Of a DNA stretch of 64,000 bases, positions 29,666-39,819 are shown piece by piece (the stretch's first letter is position 1; each line of letters starts with the position of its first letter). This DNA is from Achromobacter anxifer. GTDB taxonomy: Bacteria; Pseudomonadota; Gammaproteobacteria; Burkholderiales; Burkholderiaceae_B. The stretch spans positions 240,358 through 304,357 of the forward strand of contig NZ_CAHLAR010000008.1 of assembly GCF_903652925.1 (NCBI RefSeq), read 5' to 3'. The translations under genes and the position numbers were made by a program. A model generated the notes under the pieces. It saw only the letters and a list, made by a program, of their open reading frames with translations, was not told the origin of the DNA and ran no database searches.

Positions 29666-30109
29666 ATGCCTCTGTCCCTGCGCCCGAACTTGCCCGCCGC
29701 GCCCGCCGTGTTCCGCATCCTTGCCGTGCTGGCCCTGGCCGCCGGCGTGGGCGTGTGGGCCTCGGTCCTGCTGGCGCCCAAGCCCGGCCCCCTGCCCCCG
29801 GCGGTGTCGGCCGCCGCGCCGCGCGCGGCCGACAACACGCCGGTGGCCCTGTGGTTCGGCAAGGACGAAGCGATGCGCACGCAGATCACCGTGCTGGGCG
29901 TGATCGCCGCCGGCCCCGACGGCGCCGCCGTGCTGAGCGTCGACGGCGGCCCGCCGCAGGCCTGGCGCGCGGGCGGCGAGGTGGCTACGGGCATCGTGCT
30001 GCGCGAGGTCGCGGCGGACTCGGTGACGGTGGAACAGGCCGGGCGCCCGAGCCGCCTGCCGGCTCCGGCCGCTCCGCCCGCGCCCGCGGGCATCTCGCGC
30101 GAAAAGTGA
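29666..30109 (+). CDS. gspC: Type II secretion protein GspC (short form)
   Basis: A 147-residue inner-membrane protein: one N-terminal transmembrane helix (FRILAVLALAAGVGVWASVLL, about 16-36), a periplasmic HR domain (VLGVIAAGPDGAAVLSVDGGPPQAWRAGGEV pattern, about 75-110) and a proline/alanine-rich tail. GspC connects the inner-membrane platform with the secretin. It is much shorter than XcpP or PulC and lacks the C-terminal PDZ or coiled-coil domain that helps select substrates. It starts the plus-strand side of the type II cluster and is divergent from phoX. Confidence 0.82.
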   Translation: MPLSLRPNLPAAPAVFRILAVLALAAGVGVWASVLLAPKPGPLPPAVSAAAPRAADNTPVALWFGKDEAMRTQITVLGVIAAGPDGAAVLSVDGGPPQAWRAGGEVATGIVLREVAADSVTVEQAGRPSRLPAPAAPPAPAGISREK

Positions 30110-30122
30110 GGTTCGCGGCGGT

Positions 30123-30653
30123 TCAGCCGCCGTTGAATAGCGCAATGCCCGCCCAGCCGGGTAGCAACAAGGCCCCGGCCCAGACAAAGGCCGACCCCCA
30201 GTTGGCGATCTGGAACGGCACGGCGCGCATGCCGAACATGCCGGTCAGCATGGGCACGGTCGCGCGCAGCGGCCCAAAGAAGCGGCACAGCACCACGCTC
30301 AGGACGCCCCAGCGGTCGACGAACGCCGCCGTGCGTATGATCAGCGCCGGCCTGCGGCGCAGCGGCGCCCATTGCAACAGCGCGGGGCCGGCCCTTATCC
30401 CCGTCACGTACGCGACCCAGTCGCCCAGCGCCGCGCCTATGGATATCGCCAGCCAGACGTAGACGCCTTGGCCCACCCCCGCCCCCAGCAACGCCCCGAC
30501 CGACACCAGCAGCGCGGTGCCCGGCACGAACAGGGCCACCAGCGGCAGCGACTTCAGGAAGGCGAAGACGAAGCCGACGGCCGGCAGCCAGTCCTCGTGG
30601 GCGCGGGCGTAGTCCAGCAACTGGTCGATGAAGGAGCCGAAGAAGGAAAGCAT
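30123..30653 (-). CDS. DedA-family inner-membrane protein
   Basis: A 176-residue membrane protein with the DedA/SNARE-associated hallmark CRFFGPLRATVPMLTGMFGM (near 105-124) and an upstream PLVALFVPGTALLVSVGALLG segment. DedA proteins act in envelope lipid handling and some flip undecaprenyl phosphate or phosphatidyl lipids. I use ATG 30653 (MLSFFGSFID) instead of an upstream in-frame start at 30770. It sits on the opposite strand between gspC and gspG, interrupting the secretion cluster, so it probably has its own promoter. Confidence 0.88.
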   Translation of the reverse strand: MLSFFGSFIDQLLDYARAHEDWLPAVGFVFAFLKSLPLVALFVPGTALLVSVGALLGAGVGQGVYVWLAISIGAALGDWVAYVTGIRAGPALLQWAPLRRRPALIIRTAAFVDRWGVLSVVLCRFFGPLRATVPMLTGMFGMRAVPFQIANWGSAFVWAGALLLPGWAGIALFNGG

Positions 30654-30822
30654 GTGAGCGGCGGGAAAGGAAACGGCCTGCCGGCGACCATAGCATGGCG
30701 GCGCGCCCGGGTTCCTCGCGCCTTGGTCCCAGCCCCGCGTGTTTGCCGGCGGCGTGAGTATTGCTGTCATATTTCATGTCCACAATCCTCCGCTTCTACT
30801 TATGTAAGACCGGAGTCGTAAA

Positions 30823-31251
30823 GTGCGTCAGCTACCGCGCGGGCTTGCCCGCCAGCAGGGTTTCACCCTCATCGAGATCATGGTGGTGATTGTGATCATG
30901 GGGATACTTGCGGCGCTGATCGTCCCCCGCGTGCTGGACCGCCCCGACCAGGCCCGCCAGGTGGCCGCGCGCCAGGACATCGCGGGCATCATGCAGGCGC
31001 TGAAGCTGTACCGCCTGGACAACGGCCGCTACCCGACCACGGCCCAGGGCCTGCGCGCGCTGGTGCAAAAGCCCGAAGGCGTCAACAACTGGCGCGGCTA
31101 CCTGGACAAGCTGCCCAACGATCCCTGGGGCCATCCCTACCAATACCTGAGCCCAGGCGTCAAAGGCGATATCGATGTGTTCTCGTTCGGCGCCGACAAC
31201 AAGCCCGGGGGAGAAAACGGCGATGCCGACATCGGTTCCTGGGAACTCTGA
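30823..31251 (+). CDS. gspG: Type II secretion major pseudopilin GspG
   Basis: A 142-residue pseudopilin starting with GTG at 30823 (CGGAG eight bases upstream). The prepilin peptidase site is RQQG|FTLIEIMVV with Glu at +5, followed by a hydrophobic helix and the GspG C-terminal region (LPNDPWGHPYQYLSPG, SFGADNKPGGENGDADIGSWEL), the calcium-binding loop typical of GspG. It polymerises into the pseudopilus that pushes substrates through GspD. It opens the gspGHIJKLMN run. Confidence 0.95.
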   Translation: MRQLPRGLARQQGFTLIEIMVVIVIMGILAALIVPRVLDRPDQARQVAARQDIAGIMQALKLYRLDNGRYPTTAQGLRALVQKPEGVNNWRGYLDKLPNDPWGHPYQYLSPGVKGDIDVFSFGADNKPGGENGDADIGSWEL

Positions 31252-31711
31252 ACGCGGCTTCACGCTGGTCGAAGTCCTGGTGGTGCTGGTGATCGTGGCG
31301 ATCGCGGCCAGCATGGTGAGCCTGTCCGTCGGCCGCGGCGACAACCGCCTGCGCGGCGACGCCCAGCGCCTGGCCGACGCCTTCACCGTGGCGCAGAGCG
31401 AGGCCCGCAGCGACGGCCGCCCCATCCGCTGGCTCGCCAGCGGCCAGGGCTGGTCCTTCGAGCGCCAGGGACGGCTGCCGGGCCTGAGCGCCGAGGAAGA
31501 CCGGCCCCTGCCCCTGGACAGGATGGAACGCGACGAAGTGCTGCGCCCGCAATCCTGGACGGCCGCTCCGGTCGAGCTGCGGCTCGACCCGGACCGGCCG
31601 CTGGTGTTCAACACGGAATGGGTCGCCGCGCCCGTCACGCTGACGCTGCGCGCGGGAGATTCCCGCGTCACCCTGCTGCGCGATGCCGCGGGCCGCTATG
31701 AGATCCGCTGA
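31223..31711 (+). CDS. gspH: Type II secretion minor pseudopilin GspH
   Basis: A 162-residue minor pseudopilin with the peptidase site SERG|FTLVEVLVV. The ATG at 31223 overlaps the end of gspG by 29 bases, a coupling arrangement that puts the cleavage site at a short leader (10 residues). The C-terminal part is beta-rich and unremarkable. GspH is part of the pseudopilus tip. Confidence 0.9.
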   Translation: MPTSVPGNSERGFTLVEVLVVLVIVAIAASMVSLSVGRGDNRLRGDAQRLADAFTVAQSEARSDGRPIRWLASGQGWSFERQGRLPGLSAEEDRPLPLDRMERDEVLRPQSWTAAPVELRLDPDRPLVFNTEWVAAPVTLTLRAGDSRVTLLRDAAGRYEIR

Positions 31712-32099
31712 ACCGCCGCGCCGGCCCGGTCGCGAACGCGGGTTCACGCTGATCGAGGTGCTGGTGGCCCTGGCCATCATCGCCGTCGCCATGGGCGCCG
31801 CGCTGCGCGCCACCGGCGTCATGGCCGAGAACAACCGCGCGCTGCAGGACAAGACGCTGGCGCTGCTGGCCGCGCAGAACGCGCTGGCGCAGCTGCGGCT
31901 GGAGCCGGCCCTGCCGCGCGCCGGCACGCGCAGCGAGGCCTGTCCGCAAGGCGGCCGCGCGCTGCAATGCGAACTGGAGTTTACGAATTCAATGAACCGC
32001 AGCTTCCGCCAGGTCTCCATCAAGGTGCGCGACGCCGGCGCCCCGCAAGCGGGCGCCGTGCTGCTGCAGCTGGACGGCCTTCTGTCCAGCCTGCGATAG
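31698..32099 (+). CDS. gspI: Type II secretion minor pseudopilin GspI
   Basis: A 133-residue pseudopilin with RERG|FTLIEVLVA. Two ATGs are possible (31683 and 31698); I prefer 31698, which overlaps the gspH end by 14 bases and leaves a normal-length leader. The GspI family segment FRQVSIKVRD is present. Member of the tip complex with GspJ and GspK. Confidence 0.9.
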   Translation: MRSAEPPRRPGRERGFTLIEVLVALAIIAVAMGAALRATGVMAENNRALQDKTLALLAAQNALAQLRLEPALPRAGTRSEACPQGGRALQCELEFTNSMNRSFRQVSIKVRDAGAPQAGAVLLQLDGLLSSLR

Positions 32100-32101
32100 C
32101 C

Positions 32102-32707
32102 ATGCGCCGCCCTCTCCGAAGCCAGGCCGGCTTCACGCTGATCGAAGTGCTGGTGGCCCTGGCGCTGATGGCGCTCGTCAGCCTGATGGCCTGGCGCGGC
32201 CTGGCCAACGTGTCCGGCGCGCGCGAACGGATCGAGGAGCAGGCCGAGGACATCGACGCCATCGTCCGCACGCTGGGCCAGATGGCGCGCGATGTCGAAC
32301 TGTCCTACAGCGGCCCGGCCTTCGAGCCCGCCGGCCTGGACGCCGTGGCCTATACCAGCGGCCTGCGCCTGCTGCGCCGCGCCAGCGGCGGCCCGGTCTT
32401 CGAGATCCTGCGTCCCGACCCGGACGGCAATGGCCTGTGGCAGCGCGTGCAATGGCAGGTGCGCAAGGACGGCCTGTGGCGCGCCAGCGGACCGCCGGCG
32501 GCGCGCAGTCCGCTGCCCGCCGCCAGCGAGGGCGTCCTGCTGCTGCCCGGCACGCGGACCCTGAAGCTGCGCGCCTGGGTGCCGGGCGCCGGCTGGGTCG
32601 ACGCCGACGCCAGCCTGTCCGCCGCGCCCGCCGGCCTGGAAATCGTGCTGGAACGCGGCGCAGCCAACGCGCCGCAGCGCTACACCCGCGTGCTGGAGCT
32701 GCCATGA
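32102..32707 (+). CDS. gspJ: Type II secretion minor pseudopilin GspJ
   Basis: A 201-residue pseudopilin with peptidase site SQAG|FTLIEVLVA. It starts two bases after gspI and its stop overlaps gspK (ATGA). The beta-rich periplasmic domain contains VQWQVRKDGLWR, matching the GspJ fold. It forms the tip heterotrimer with GspI and GspK. Confidence 0.9.
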   Translation: MRRPLRSQAGFTLIEVLVALALMALVSLMAWRGLANVSGARERIEEQAEDIDAIVRTLGQMARDVELSYSGPAFEPAGLDAVAYTSGLRLLRRASGGPVFEILRPDPDGNGLWQRVQWQVRKDGLWRASGPPAARSPLPAASEGVLLLPGTRTLKLRAWVPGAGWVDADASLSAAPAGLEIVLERGAANAPQRYTRVLELP

Positions 32708-33663
32708 ACGCGCCCCGCCGCTCCCGGAGCGAACGCGGCGCCGCCGTCGTCAGCGCGCTCATCATCGTCGCCATCGTCGCCGCCCTGACCACCGGCCTGT
32801 TCCAGCGCCAGACCGCCAGCACGCGGCGCGTGGAAAACGAAATGGCGCGGGTCCAGGCCCGCGCCATGCTGGCGGGCGGCATCGACTGGGCCCGGCTGAT
32901 CGTGCGCGACCACGGCCGGCGCGAACCCACCACGCGCGGCGACCAGATCTGGGCCACGCCGGTACTGGACACGCGCATCGAGCGGCCCGGCGACGATCGA
33001 GTCGCCGTCTTCTCGGGCCGGGTGCAGGACGAGCAAGGCAAGTACAACCTGTACAACCTGGCCACTAACGGCGTGCCGCAGCCGGAGCAGGAACTGGTGC
33101 TGCGCCGGTTGCTGGGCGCCTTGCAGCTGCCGGACACGCTGGCCCCGCGCATCGCCGAGGTGATGGCGGCCGCGCAGCCGCCGGCGCCGCCGGCCGACGC
33201 GCCCTCGGCCCCCTCCGCGCCGCAGCGGCAGTCCGCGCCCCAGGCGCGCGCGCCCCTGCCGCGCGGGGTGGACGAAGTGGCCGTCTTGCTGGCGTTGGAC
33301 CCGGCGGTGCGCAATGAATTGCGCCGCACGATGACGGTGCTGCCCGTGGCCACCAGCGTCAACGTCAATACCGCCCCTGCCGAGGTGCTGGCGGCGCTGG
33401 CACCCGGCCTGTCGCTGAGCCAGGCGCGCTCCATGGCCGGCGAGCGCGACCGCGGCAACTGGTTCAACAATTCCGGCGACTTCGCCAACCGCCTGGCCGG
33501 CGCCGGCGTCAAGGCGCCGCCGCCCGCCGTGGTCACCACCAGCGGCTGGTTCCTGGCCAGCGGCGCCGTGGCCTACGAGCGCGCGCGGATCTCGATGCAG
33601 GCGCTGCTGCGCAGCTCGCCGCCGGCCGCTCCCGACACGATATGGACGAGAGAAATCCCTTGA
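32704..33663 (+). CDS. gspK: Type II secretion minor pseudopilin GspK
   Basis: A 319-residue GspK. The N-terminus has SERG|AAVVSALII, without Glu at +5, which is normal for the pilus-capping GspK. The SAM-like helical region (DEQGKYNLYNLATNG) and the C-terminal VNVNTAPAEVLAALAPGLS motif are family signatures. An internal proline/alanine/serine-rich linker (about 158-185) is longer than usual. Coupled to gspJ by ATGA. Confidence 0.92.
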   Translation: MNAPRRSRSERGAAVVSALIIVAIVAALTTGLFQRQTASTRRVENEMARVQARAMLAGGIDWARLIVRDHGRREPTTRGDQIWATPVLDTRIERPGDDRVAVFSGRVQDEQGKYNLYNLATNGVPQPEQELVLRRLLGALQLPDTLAPRIAEVMAAAQPPAPPADAPSAPSAPQRQSAPQARAPLPRGVDEVAVLLALDPAVRNELRRTMTVLPVATSVNVNTAPAEVLAALAPGLSLSQARSMAGERDRGNWFNNSGDFANRLAGAGVKAPPPAVVTTSGWFLASGAVAYERARISMQALLRSSPPAAPDTIWTREIP

Positions 33664-34652
33664 AGAACACCTTGCGCATCGCGCTGCCGCCCCTGGACGA
33701 GCTCAGCGCCGACTCACCCCTGCCCTACGCCTGGTTCGACCGGCGCGGCCGCTGCGCGCGCCAGGGCGAACTGACGCTGCAGGCCATGGGCCATGCCTAT
33801 CCCCAGGCCGCCTGCGAAGCCGTGCTGCATCCGTCCGACGTGATCGCGACCAGCGTGCAGATCCCGGCCGTCGCGCGCGCCCGCTACGCCGCCGCGGTCC
33901 ACAGCGCGCTGGAGCCGCTGGTGCTCAGCGACCTGGACTCCCTGGCCATCGGCCACGGCCCGCGCGGCGCCGACGGCTCGGTGCCGCTGGCCTGGGCCGC
34001 GCGCGAACCCGTGCGCCGCGCCTGGAGCCTGCTGAACGCTCAGGGCTTGCGGGCGCACGCGCTGATCGCGCCGCAGACCCTGGGCGCCGACATCGCGGCG
34101 CCGCTGCGCGATCCCGGCGACCCGCGCTGGCAGGCGCCCACGCCATCCTGGTCTCTGGCCATGCCCCAACTCGCGCCGGCCCGCGTCTCGGCCTGGCGCC
34201 CGGTCTGGCGCTGGGCTGCGGCCGCGGCCTTGGTCTGGATCGCCGGCCTGAACCTGTATGCCTCGCAGCTGCAATCCGAGGCGGACGCCTTGCGCAACGG
34301 CATGCGCACGCAGGTGCTGGCGGCCTTTCCCGACCTACCCGTGGTGCTGGACCCGCCGCGACAGGCGCAACAAGGGCTGGACGCGCTGCAGGCGAACCGC
34401 GGCGCCGCCAATGCCGCCGACTTCCTGCCGTTGGCCCGCGCCGCAGCCCAGGCCCTGCCCTTCGCCGCCGACAAGGTGGCGCGTCTGGGCTATGCCGACC
34501 AGGCGCTGACCCTGCAACTGGCCGACGCGGGCGAACAGTCGCAGCGCGTCGCCGAAACGCCGGCGCTGATCCAGCAAGCCGCTGCCCTGGGCCTGAAGCT
34601 CGAACGCGGCGACAACGACAACACCTGGCGCATCCTGCGCGCTCAACCATGA
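33642..34652 (+). CDS. gspL: Type II secretion platform protein GspL
   Basis: A 336-residue protein with an N-terminal cytoplasmic actin-like domain (about 1-180), a single transmembrane segment (WRWAAAAALVWIAGLNLYAS, about 190-209) and a periplasmic ferredoxin-like domain. It binds the GspE ATPase inside and GspM in the membrane. It overlaps gspK by 22 bases and gspM by four. Confidence 0.88.
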   Translation: MDERNPLKNTLRIALPPLDELSADSPLPYAWFDRRGRCARQGELTLQAMGHAYPQAACEAVLHPSDVIATSVQIPAVARARYAAAVHSALEPLVLSDLDSLAIGHGPRGADGSVPLAWAAREPVRRAWSLLNAQGLRAHALIAPQTLGADIAAPLRDPGDPRWQAPTPSWSLAMPQLAPARVSAWRPVWRWAAAAALVWIAGLNLYASQLQSEADALRNGMRTQVLAAFPDLPVVLDPPRQAQQGLDALQANRGAANAADFLPLARAAAQALPFAADKVARLGYADQALTLQLADAGEQSQRVAETPALIQQAAALGLKLERGDNDNTWRILRAQP

Positions 34653-35236
34653 AACTCCCGCAATCCCTGCATGCCGCCAGGCAATCCCTGGCCAAGACCC
34701 TGGGCCCGGCGCTGGCGCGCGCCGGTCAACGCTATCAGGCGCTGGCGCCGCGCGAACGGCGGCTGGTCGCCGCGGCCGGACTGCTGCTGGGCACGGCGCT
34801 GGTCTACGTCAGCCTGATCGAACCGCCCTTGAACGCGTTGCGCAAGCTGCAATCCGAGCTGCCCGCTCTGCGCGGCCAGGCCGCGACGGTCGCCGACCTG
34901 ACCGCGCAAGCCACTGCGCTGCGGCGCAAGTCCGCCGCCCCTGCCGGCGCCATGCCCGAGCAAGCCGACATCGCGGCCTCGCTGGAACGCGCCGGTTTGC
35001 CCGCGGACCAGTGGACCCTGGACGCCGCCGAGAGCGGCGCCGAGCTGCGACTGACGCTGAAGCAGGCGCCGTCCTCGGCGCTGCTGCGATGGCTGGACGG
35101 CGCGGCGCGCGACTGGAGCCTGGCCGTCAAACAGGTGGACCTGAGCCGCGCCGCCAACGTCAACGGACGGCCGCTGCCCGGACTGGTCAACGGCAAGATC
35201 ACCCTGGCGGCGCCGCAAGCGGCGCAACGGAGCTGA
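34649..35236 (+). CDS. gspM: Type II secretion platform protein GspM
   Basis: A 195-residue bitopic protein: short cytoplasmic part, one helix (LVAAAGLLLGTALVYVSLIE, about 39-58) and a periplasmic ferredoxin-like domain. It partners GspL. Coupled upstream by ATGA; gspN follows after one base. Confidence 0.88.
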   Translation: MKLPQSLHAARQSLAKTLGPALARAGQRYQALAPRERRLVAAAGLLLGTALVYVSLIEPPLNALRKLQSELPALRGQAATVADLTAQATALRRKSAAPAGAMPEQADIAASLERAGLPADQWTLDAAESGAELRLTLKQAPSSALLRWLDGAARDWSLAVKQVDLSRAANVNGRPLPGLVNGKITLAAPQAAQRS

Positions 35237-35237
35237 C

Positions 35238-35990
35238 ATGCCAGGCCTGCGCCCTTCCAAACGTTCCCTCGCGCTGCTGCTGGCCGGCACGCTCTGCGCC
35301 GCCGCCGCGGGCGCCGCCGCCCTGCCCGCGCGCTGGCTGCTTGCCTTCCTGCCGGAGAAATCGCCGGTCACGCTGGCCGACGCCAGCGGCACCCTGTGGC
35401 GCGGCAGCGCCTGGATCGCCCTCGGCCCGCCCGAAGCCCGTCGCATGCTGCCGCAGCCCGTGCAATGGCAGTGGCGCTGGGACACGCTATCGCTGGAAAT
35501 CTCCCACCCCTGGCTGCAAGGCCCCTTGCGCGCGCGCCCCGGCTGGAACGGCTTGGCCGTGCCGGCGCAATCGCTGCGCGCGCCGGCCTCCGTGCTGGCC
35601 GCCCTGGGCGCGCCCTGGAACACCATCGCGCCCCAGGGCACGCTGGAGATCAACTGGCAGCCGCTGCGCCTGGGCGGCGCCCTGCCCGCCGGCCCCCTGG
35701 CCGAACTGCGCTGGCGCAACGCCAGCACCGCGCTAGCCCCGGTCGCCCCGGTGGGCAGCTATCTGCTGCGGGTGCAAGGCGGAAAGTCCGGCGCCACGCT
35801 GGCCCTGAGCACGGAAAGCGGCCTCCTGGACGTGACCGGCAAAGGCAGCGCCGGCGGCCGCGGCGGCCTGAGCTTCCAGGGCCAGGCCACCTACGCGCAG
35901 TCCGCCCGCGAAGCCGATCGCGCGGCGCTGGATGGATTGCTCTCGGCGCTGGGCAGGCGCTCGGGGGATGTCGTGACGTTCGGGACCTAG
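35238..35990 (+). CDS. gspN: Type II secretion protein GspN
   Basis: A 250-residue protein with an N-terminal membrane anchor (LALLLAGTLCAAAAGAAALPARWLL region) and the GspN family segment VTLADASGTLWRGSA. GspN is present only in some type II systems and its role is not essential where tested. It closes the gspG-N run; the next genes are on the opposite strand. Confidence 0.85.
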   Translation: MPGLRPSKRSLALLLAGTLCAAAAGAAALPARWLLAFLPEKSPVTLADASGTLWRGSAWIALGPPEARRMLPQPVQWQWRWDTLSLEISHPWLQGPLRARPGWNGLAVPAQSLRAPASVLAALGAPWNTIAPQGTLEINWQPLRLGGALPAGPLAELRWRNASTALAPVAPVGSYLLRVQGGKSGATLALSTESGLLDVTGKGSAGGRGGLSFQGQATYAQSAREADRAALDGLLSALGRRSGDVVTFGT

Positions 35991-36031
35991 CCCGCGCCAC
36001 GCCCCCCGCAAGGGGATGCGCGGCTTCCGGC

Positions 36032-37459
36032 CTAGGCGTCGCGCGTCACCCGCAGGATTTCTTCCGGCGAGGTCTGCCCGCCATCTACCCAGCGCTGTCC
36101 GTCCTCGCGCATGGTGCGCATGCCGGCCGCCGCCGCCGCGCGCCGCAGCTCGCGTTCGTCGCGCCCTTCGTGGATCAGCCGGCGCGCCTCGTCGTCCACC
36201 GTGAACAGTTCGTGGATGCCCGACCGGCCGCTGTAGCCGGTGTGGTTGCAGGCGTCGCAGCCTACCGGATGGAACACCCGCGCGCCGTCCTGCATGGCCG
36301 GTTTCTTGCAGGCCGGGCACAGCTTGCGCACCAGGCGCTGCGCCAACACGCCCAGCAGCGACGAAGCCAGCAGGAAAGGCTCCACGCCCATGTCGGTGAG
36401 CCGCGTCACGGCCGACACCGAGTCGTTGGTGTGCAGCGTGGCCAGCACCAAATGGCCCGTGAGCGAAGCCTGCACCGCGATCTGCGCGGTTTCCAGGTCG
36501 CGGATTTCGCCGATCATGATGACGTCGGGGTCCTGCCGCAGGATGGCGCGCAGGGCCAGCGCGAAGCTCATGTCGATCTTGGCGTTGACCTGCGTCTGGC
36601 TGATGCCGGCCAGGTCGTATTCGATCGGATCCTCGACTGTCAGGATGTTGCTGGTGGAGGCGTCCAGGCGGCTCAACGCCGCGTACAGTGTGGTGGTCTT
36701 GCCGCTGCCCGTCGGGCCGGTCACCAGCACGATGCCGTGCGGCTGACGGATCAGGCGGTCCAGCTGCCCCAGCACGCCAGGGGCCATGCCCAGCTTCTCC
36801 AGCTGCAGGCGGCCTGCCTCCTTGTCCAGCAGGCGCAGCACGGCGCGCTCGCCGTGGCCGGTGGGCAAGGTGGAGACACGCACGTCTATCGGCCGTCCGC
36901 CCACCCGCAGCGCGATGCGGCCGTCCTGCGGCAGGCGTTTTTCGGCGATGTCCAGGTGCGCCATGATCTTGATGCGCGAGATCAGCGCGGCGTGCAGCGC
37001 CTTGCGCGGCGACACCACGTCGCGCAAGGTGCCGTCCACGCGGTAGCGCACCACCGAGTGGGTCTCGAAGGGTTCGATATGGATATCGCTGGCGCCGTCG
37101 CGCGCGGCCTGGGCGAACAGCGCGTTGATCATGCGGATGACGGGCGCGTCGTCCTGGGCCTCCAGCAGGTCCGCCACCTCGGGCATGTCCTGCATCAGGC
37201 GGTCCAGGTCGATCTCGTTCTCGGCCACGCCCATGACCGAAGCGGCGTCCTCGGAATGGCTGTAGGCCGCCGTCAGCAAGGTTTCCAGCGCCTCGTCCTC
37301 GATCTGCGCCAGCTCGATGTCGCCGTGGCAGCGGCGGATCTCGCGAACGGCCCATTCCGGCGTGCGCGGGCTGACGGTCAGGCGCGCCTGACCGCCGCGC
37401 AGCGACAGCACCGCGCGCTGCGCGCGGGCCCAGGCATAAGGCAGGGGATGCGCGCTCAT
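36032..37459 (-). CDS. gspE: Type II secretion ATPase GspE
   Basis: A 475-residue AAA-type secretion ATPase. It has Walker [12 protein letters not shown], an Asp box and Walker B ([14 protein letters not shown]), a His box, and a four-cysteine zinc site (CPAC...CDAC near residue 385). It drives pseudopilus assembly at the inner face, docked to GspL and GspF. The N-terminus is somewhat shorter than in XcpR/PulE. The ATG overlaps the gspD stop by four bases, so gspD and gspE form a small minus-strand operon. Confidence 0.94.
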   Translation of the reverse strand: MSAHPLPYAWARAQRAVLSLRGGQARLTVSPRTPEWAVREIRRCHGDIELAQIEDEALETLLTAAYSHSEDAASVMGVAENEIDLDRLMQDMPEVADLLEAQDDAPVIRMINALFAQAARDGASDIHIEPFETHSVVRYRVDGTLRDVVSPRKALHAALISRIKIMAHLDIAEKRLPQDGRIALRVGGRPIDVRVSTLPTGHGERAVLRLLDKEAGRLQLEKLGMAPGVLGQLDRLIRQPHGIVLVTGPTGSGKTTTLYAALSRLDASTSNILTVEDPIEYDLAGISQTQVNAKIDMSFALALRAILRQDPDVIMIGEIRDLETAQIAVQASLTGHLVLATLHTNDSVSAVTRLTDMGVEPFLLASSLLGVLAQRLVRKLCPACKKPAMQDGARVFHPVGCDACNHTGYSGRSGIHELFTVDDEARRLIHEGRDERELRRAAAAAGMRTMREDGQRWVDGGQTSPEEILRVTRDA

Positions 37460-39819
37460 AGCAGTGTGTCGGGGTCCACGGCCACGCTGTGCATCAGCCT
37501 CTGCGACACGCGGATCGCGTCGGACCCGCCGCTCGTCTGCGCCATGCCCGGATACTGCCGCACCGCGAAGGACTGCGCCGTCACGGGCGCCGGACGGCGC
37601 AGCGTCTCGTCCTGGTGCTCGGGCCGCAGGTCATAGGCATTGTTGGACACCGACGGCGCGGAGCCCGGCGCCGGCAGCATCGGCGCCTGCATGTCGGGCA
37701 GCGCCCAGTGCTGGCCCGGCTGCACCACGCCCTGGGCGCGGCGCATGTAGTCGTAGCGGTCCATGGTGACGCTGGCGCTGCGGTTCGCGTCGCGCACCAC
37801 GTAGGGGCGCAGGAACACCATCAGGTTGGTCTTGGTGCGCTTGCGCGAATCGTAGCGGAACAGCGAACCGATCACGGGCAGCGAGCCCAAGAGAGGCACG
37901 CTGTTGGTGGTGAGCGTCACGTTGTCCTCCAGCAGGCCGCCCAGCACGATGATCTGACCATCGTCGATCAGCACGCTGGTGTCGATGGCGCGCTTGTTGG
38001 TCACGATGCCCGTGGTGGCATTGGAACGGCTTTCGTCGATGCTGCTGACTTCCTGGTAGATGTCCAGCTTGACCGAGCCGCCTTCGGAAATCTGCGGACG
38101 GATGTTGAGCTTCAGGCCCACGTCTTCGCGCTCGATGGTCTGGAACGGGTTGGTGCTGCCGTTGCTGCCCGAGGTCACGTATTGCCCCGTCACGAAGGGC
38201 ACAGTCTTGCCCACCAGGATGCTGGCCGACTGGTTGTCCAGGGTCAGCAGATTGGGCGTGGACAGGATGTTGGCTTCGCCGGTGTTCTCCATCGCGCGCG
38301 CCAGCACACCCAGGTTGATCACCTTGTTGCCCAGCACGTCGACGGTGCCCTTGACCACGCCCACGCTCAGGCCGCCGCCCAGCGCGTCGATGGTGGTCGG
38401 CCCCTTGCCGGTGATGCCGCTGCCGCCAAGGTTGGTGCCGCCGATGAAGCTGGTGCCGTTGCTGTTGATGTTGCCTGCGCCCGTCATCCACTGGATGCCG
38501 AACTCCGCCGCCTTGGCCTCGCTGACTTCCACGATCAGGCTTTCCACCAGCACCTGCGCGCGACGCTGGTCGAGCTGGTCGATGACCTCGCGCAGGCTGC
38601 GGTACAGCGGCTCCGGCGCCGAGATGATGAGCGAGTTGGTGGCCGGGTCCGCCTGGATGGTGGCGCCGCCTGCCGAATACGACACCGCCTGCGAGCTGTT
38701 GTCCTCGCGCGTGATGCGTTCCTGGTCGCCCGACATGCCGCCCTTGGCGGAGCCGGCCATGCCCTGCCCCGCCATGCCGGCGCTGGTCGAGACGCTCTGC
38801 GCGCGCGCTGCAGCCTGCGCGCCCGCAGCGCCGCCTGCGCCGCTGGCGCCGCCCGTGGCTCCAGGCGCGGAATTCGCCTGGCCGGTCAGCAGTCCGCCCA
38901 ATACCTCGGCGATGCGAGTGGCCTGCGCATTGCGCATGTAGACCACGTGCAGGTTGCCGGCGCGGTTCTGCTGCGCGTCCAGCTTCATGATCAGGTCGCG
39001 CGCCAGCCGCGTGCGCGCCGGGCTGCCCGAGCGCACCAGCACGCTGTTGCTGCGCGGATCGGCCACCACGGCGATGCGCTGCGTGGGGTCGCTGCTTTGC
39101 GTGTCCAGCAGCTGCGAGGCCAGGATGGCGAGGTCGCTCGCGATGGCCGAGCGCACCGGAACCACGTCGGTGTCGATCGAACTTGGGACGTCGATGCGCG
39201 CGATGACCTGCGCGATCCGCTCCAGGTTGTCGGCGTAGTCCGTGACCACCAGCGTGTTGTTGCCGGGATAGGCGTTGATCGGGTTGTTCGGCGGCACCAT
39301 GGGGCGCAGCACCGGCACCAGGTTGGCGGCGTTCTCGTACTTCAGCGGGAACACGCGGGTCAGCATTTCGCCGCTGTTGCCGCTGCCCTTGGCGAAGGCC
39401 GACACGGGCACCGGCGCGCGCCCCGCGCCGCCGGCCGGCGCCTGCTGCGGACGCGGATTGCCCGCCACCGCGCTGCCTTGCAGCTTGGCGTCGGCCTCCG
39501 GCACCACACGTGTCACGCCGTCGACGTCGACGATGGCAAAGCCCTGCATGCGCAGCGCGCCCGTCAGCATCGACAGGGCTTGCGCGCTATCCACCGGGCG
39601 GTCCGACACCAGGGTGAGCTTGCCCTTGACGCGCGGGTCCACCAGGAAGTTGCGCTGCGTGAACAGCGACAGCGCGCGCAGCACCGCGGGGATGTCGGTT
39701 TCGACGAAATTCAGGCTGACGCGATTGTCGGCCTGTTGAGCGTGAACCGTGCTAGCCGCGGGTCCGAGCTGGCTTGCGGCGAGCAGTACCGCAAGGCTGA
39801 ATTGCGCAATGTGACGCAT
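37456..39819 (-). CDS. gspD: Type II secretion outer-membrane secretin GspD
   Basis: A 787-residue secretin. Residues 1-27 form a Sec signal peptide (ends VHAQQ). The N0 to N3 periplasmic domains lie at about 30-430, with [17 protein letters not shown] beginning N0 and ARIDVPSS-type ring-building motifs; a serine/glycine/alanine-rich insert occurs at about 335-380. The secretin C-domain (about 430-720) includes [35 protein letters not shown], given here only as family wording. It starts at ATG 39819; upstream in-frame starts would precede the signal peptide. No pilotin gene is adjacent. Confidence 0.94.
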   Translation of the reverse strand: MRHIAQFSLAVLLAASQLGPAASTVHAQQADNRVSLNFVETDIPAVLRALSLFTQRNFLVDPRVKGKLTLVSDRPVDSAQALSMLTGALRMQGFAIVDVDGVTRVVPEADAKLQGSAVAGNPRPQQAPAGGAGRAPVPVSAFAKGSGNSGEMLTRVFPLKYENAANLVPVLRPMVPPNNPINAYPGNNTLVVTDYADNLERIAQVIARIDVPSSIDTDVVPVRSAIASDLAILASQLLDTQSSDPTQRIAVVADPRSNSVLVRSGSPARTRLARDLIMKLDAQQNRAGNLHVVYMRNAQATRIAEVLGGLLTGQANSAPGATGGASGAGGAAGAQAAARAQSVSTSAGMAGQGMAGSAKGGMSGDQERITREDNSSQAVSYSAGGATIQADPATNSLIISAPEPLYRSLREVIDQLDQRRAQVLVESLIVEVSEAKAAEFGIQWMTGAGNINSNGTSFIGGTNLGGSGITGKGPTTIDALGGGLSVGVVKGTVDVLGNKVINLGVLARAMENTGEANILSTPNLLTLDNQSASILVGKTVPFVTGQYVTSGSNGSTNPFQTIEREDVGLKLNIRPQISEGGSVKLDIYQEVSSIDESRSNATTGIVTNKRAIDTSVLIDDGQIIVLGGLLEDNVTLTTNSVPLLGSLPVIGSLFRYDSRKRTKTNLMVFLRPYVVRDANRSASVTMDRYDYMRRAQGVVQPGQHWALPDMQAPMLPAPGSAPSVSNNAYDLRPEHQDETLRRPAPVTAQSFAVRQYPGMAQTSGGSDAIRVSQRLMHSVAVDPDTLL

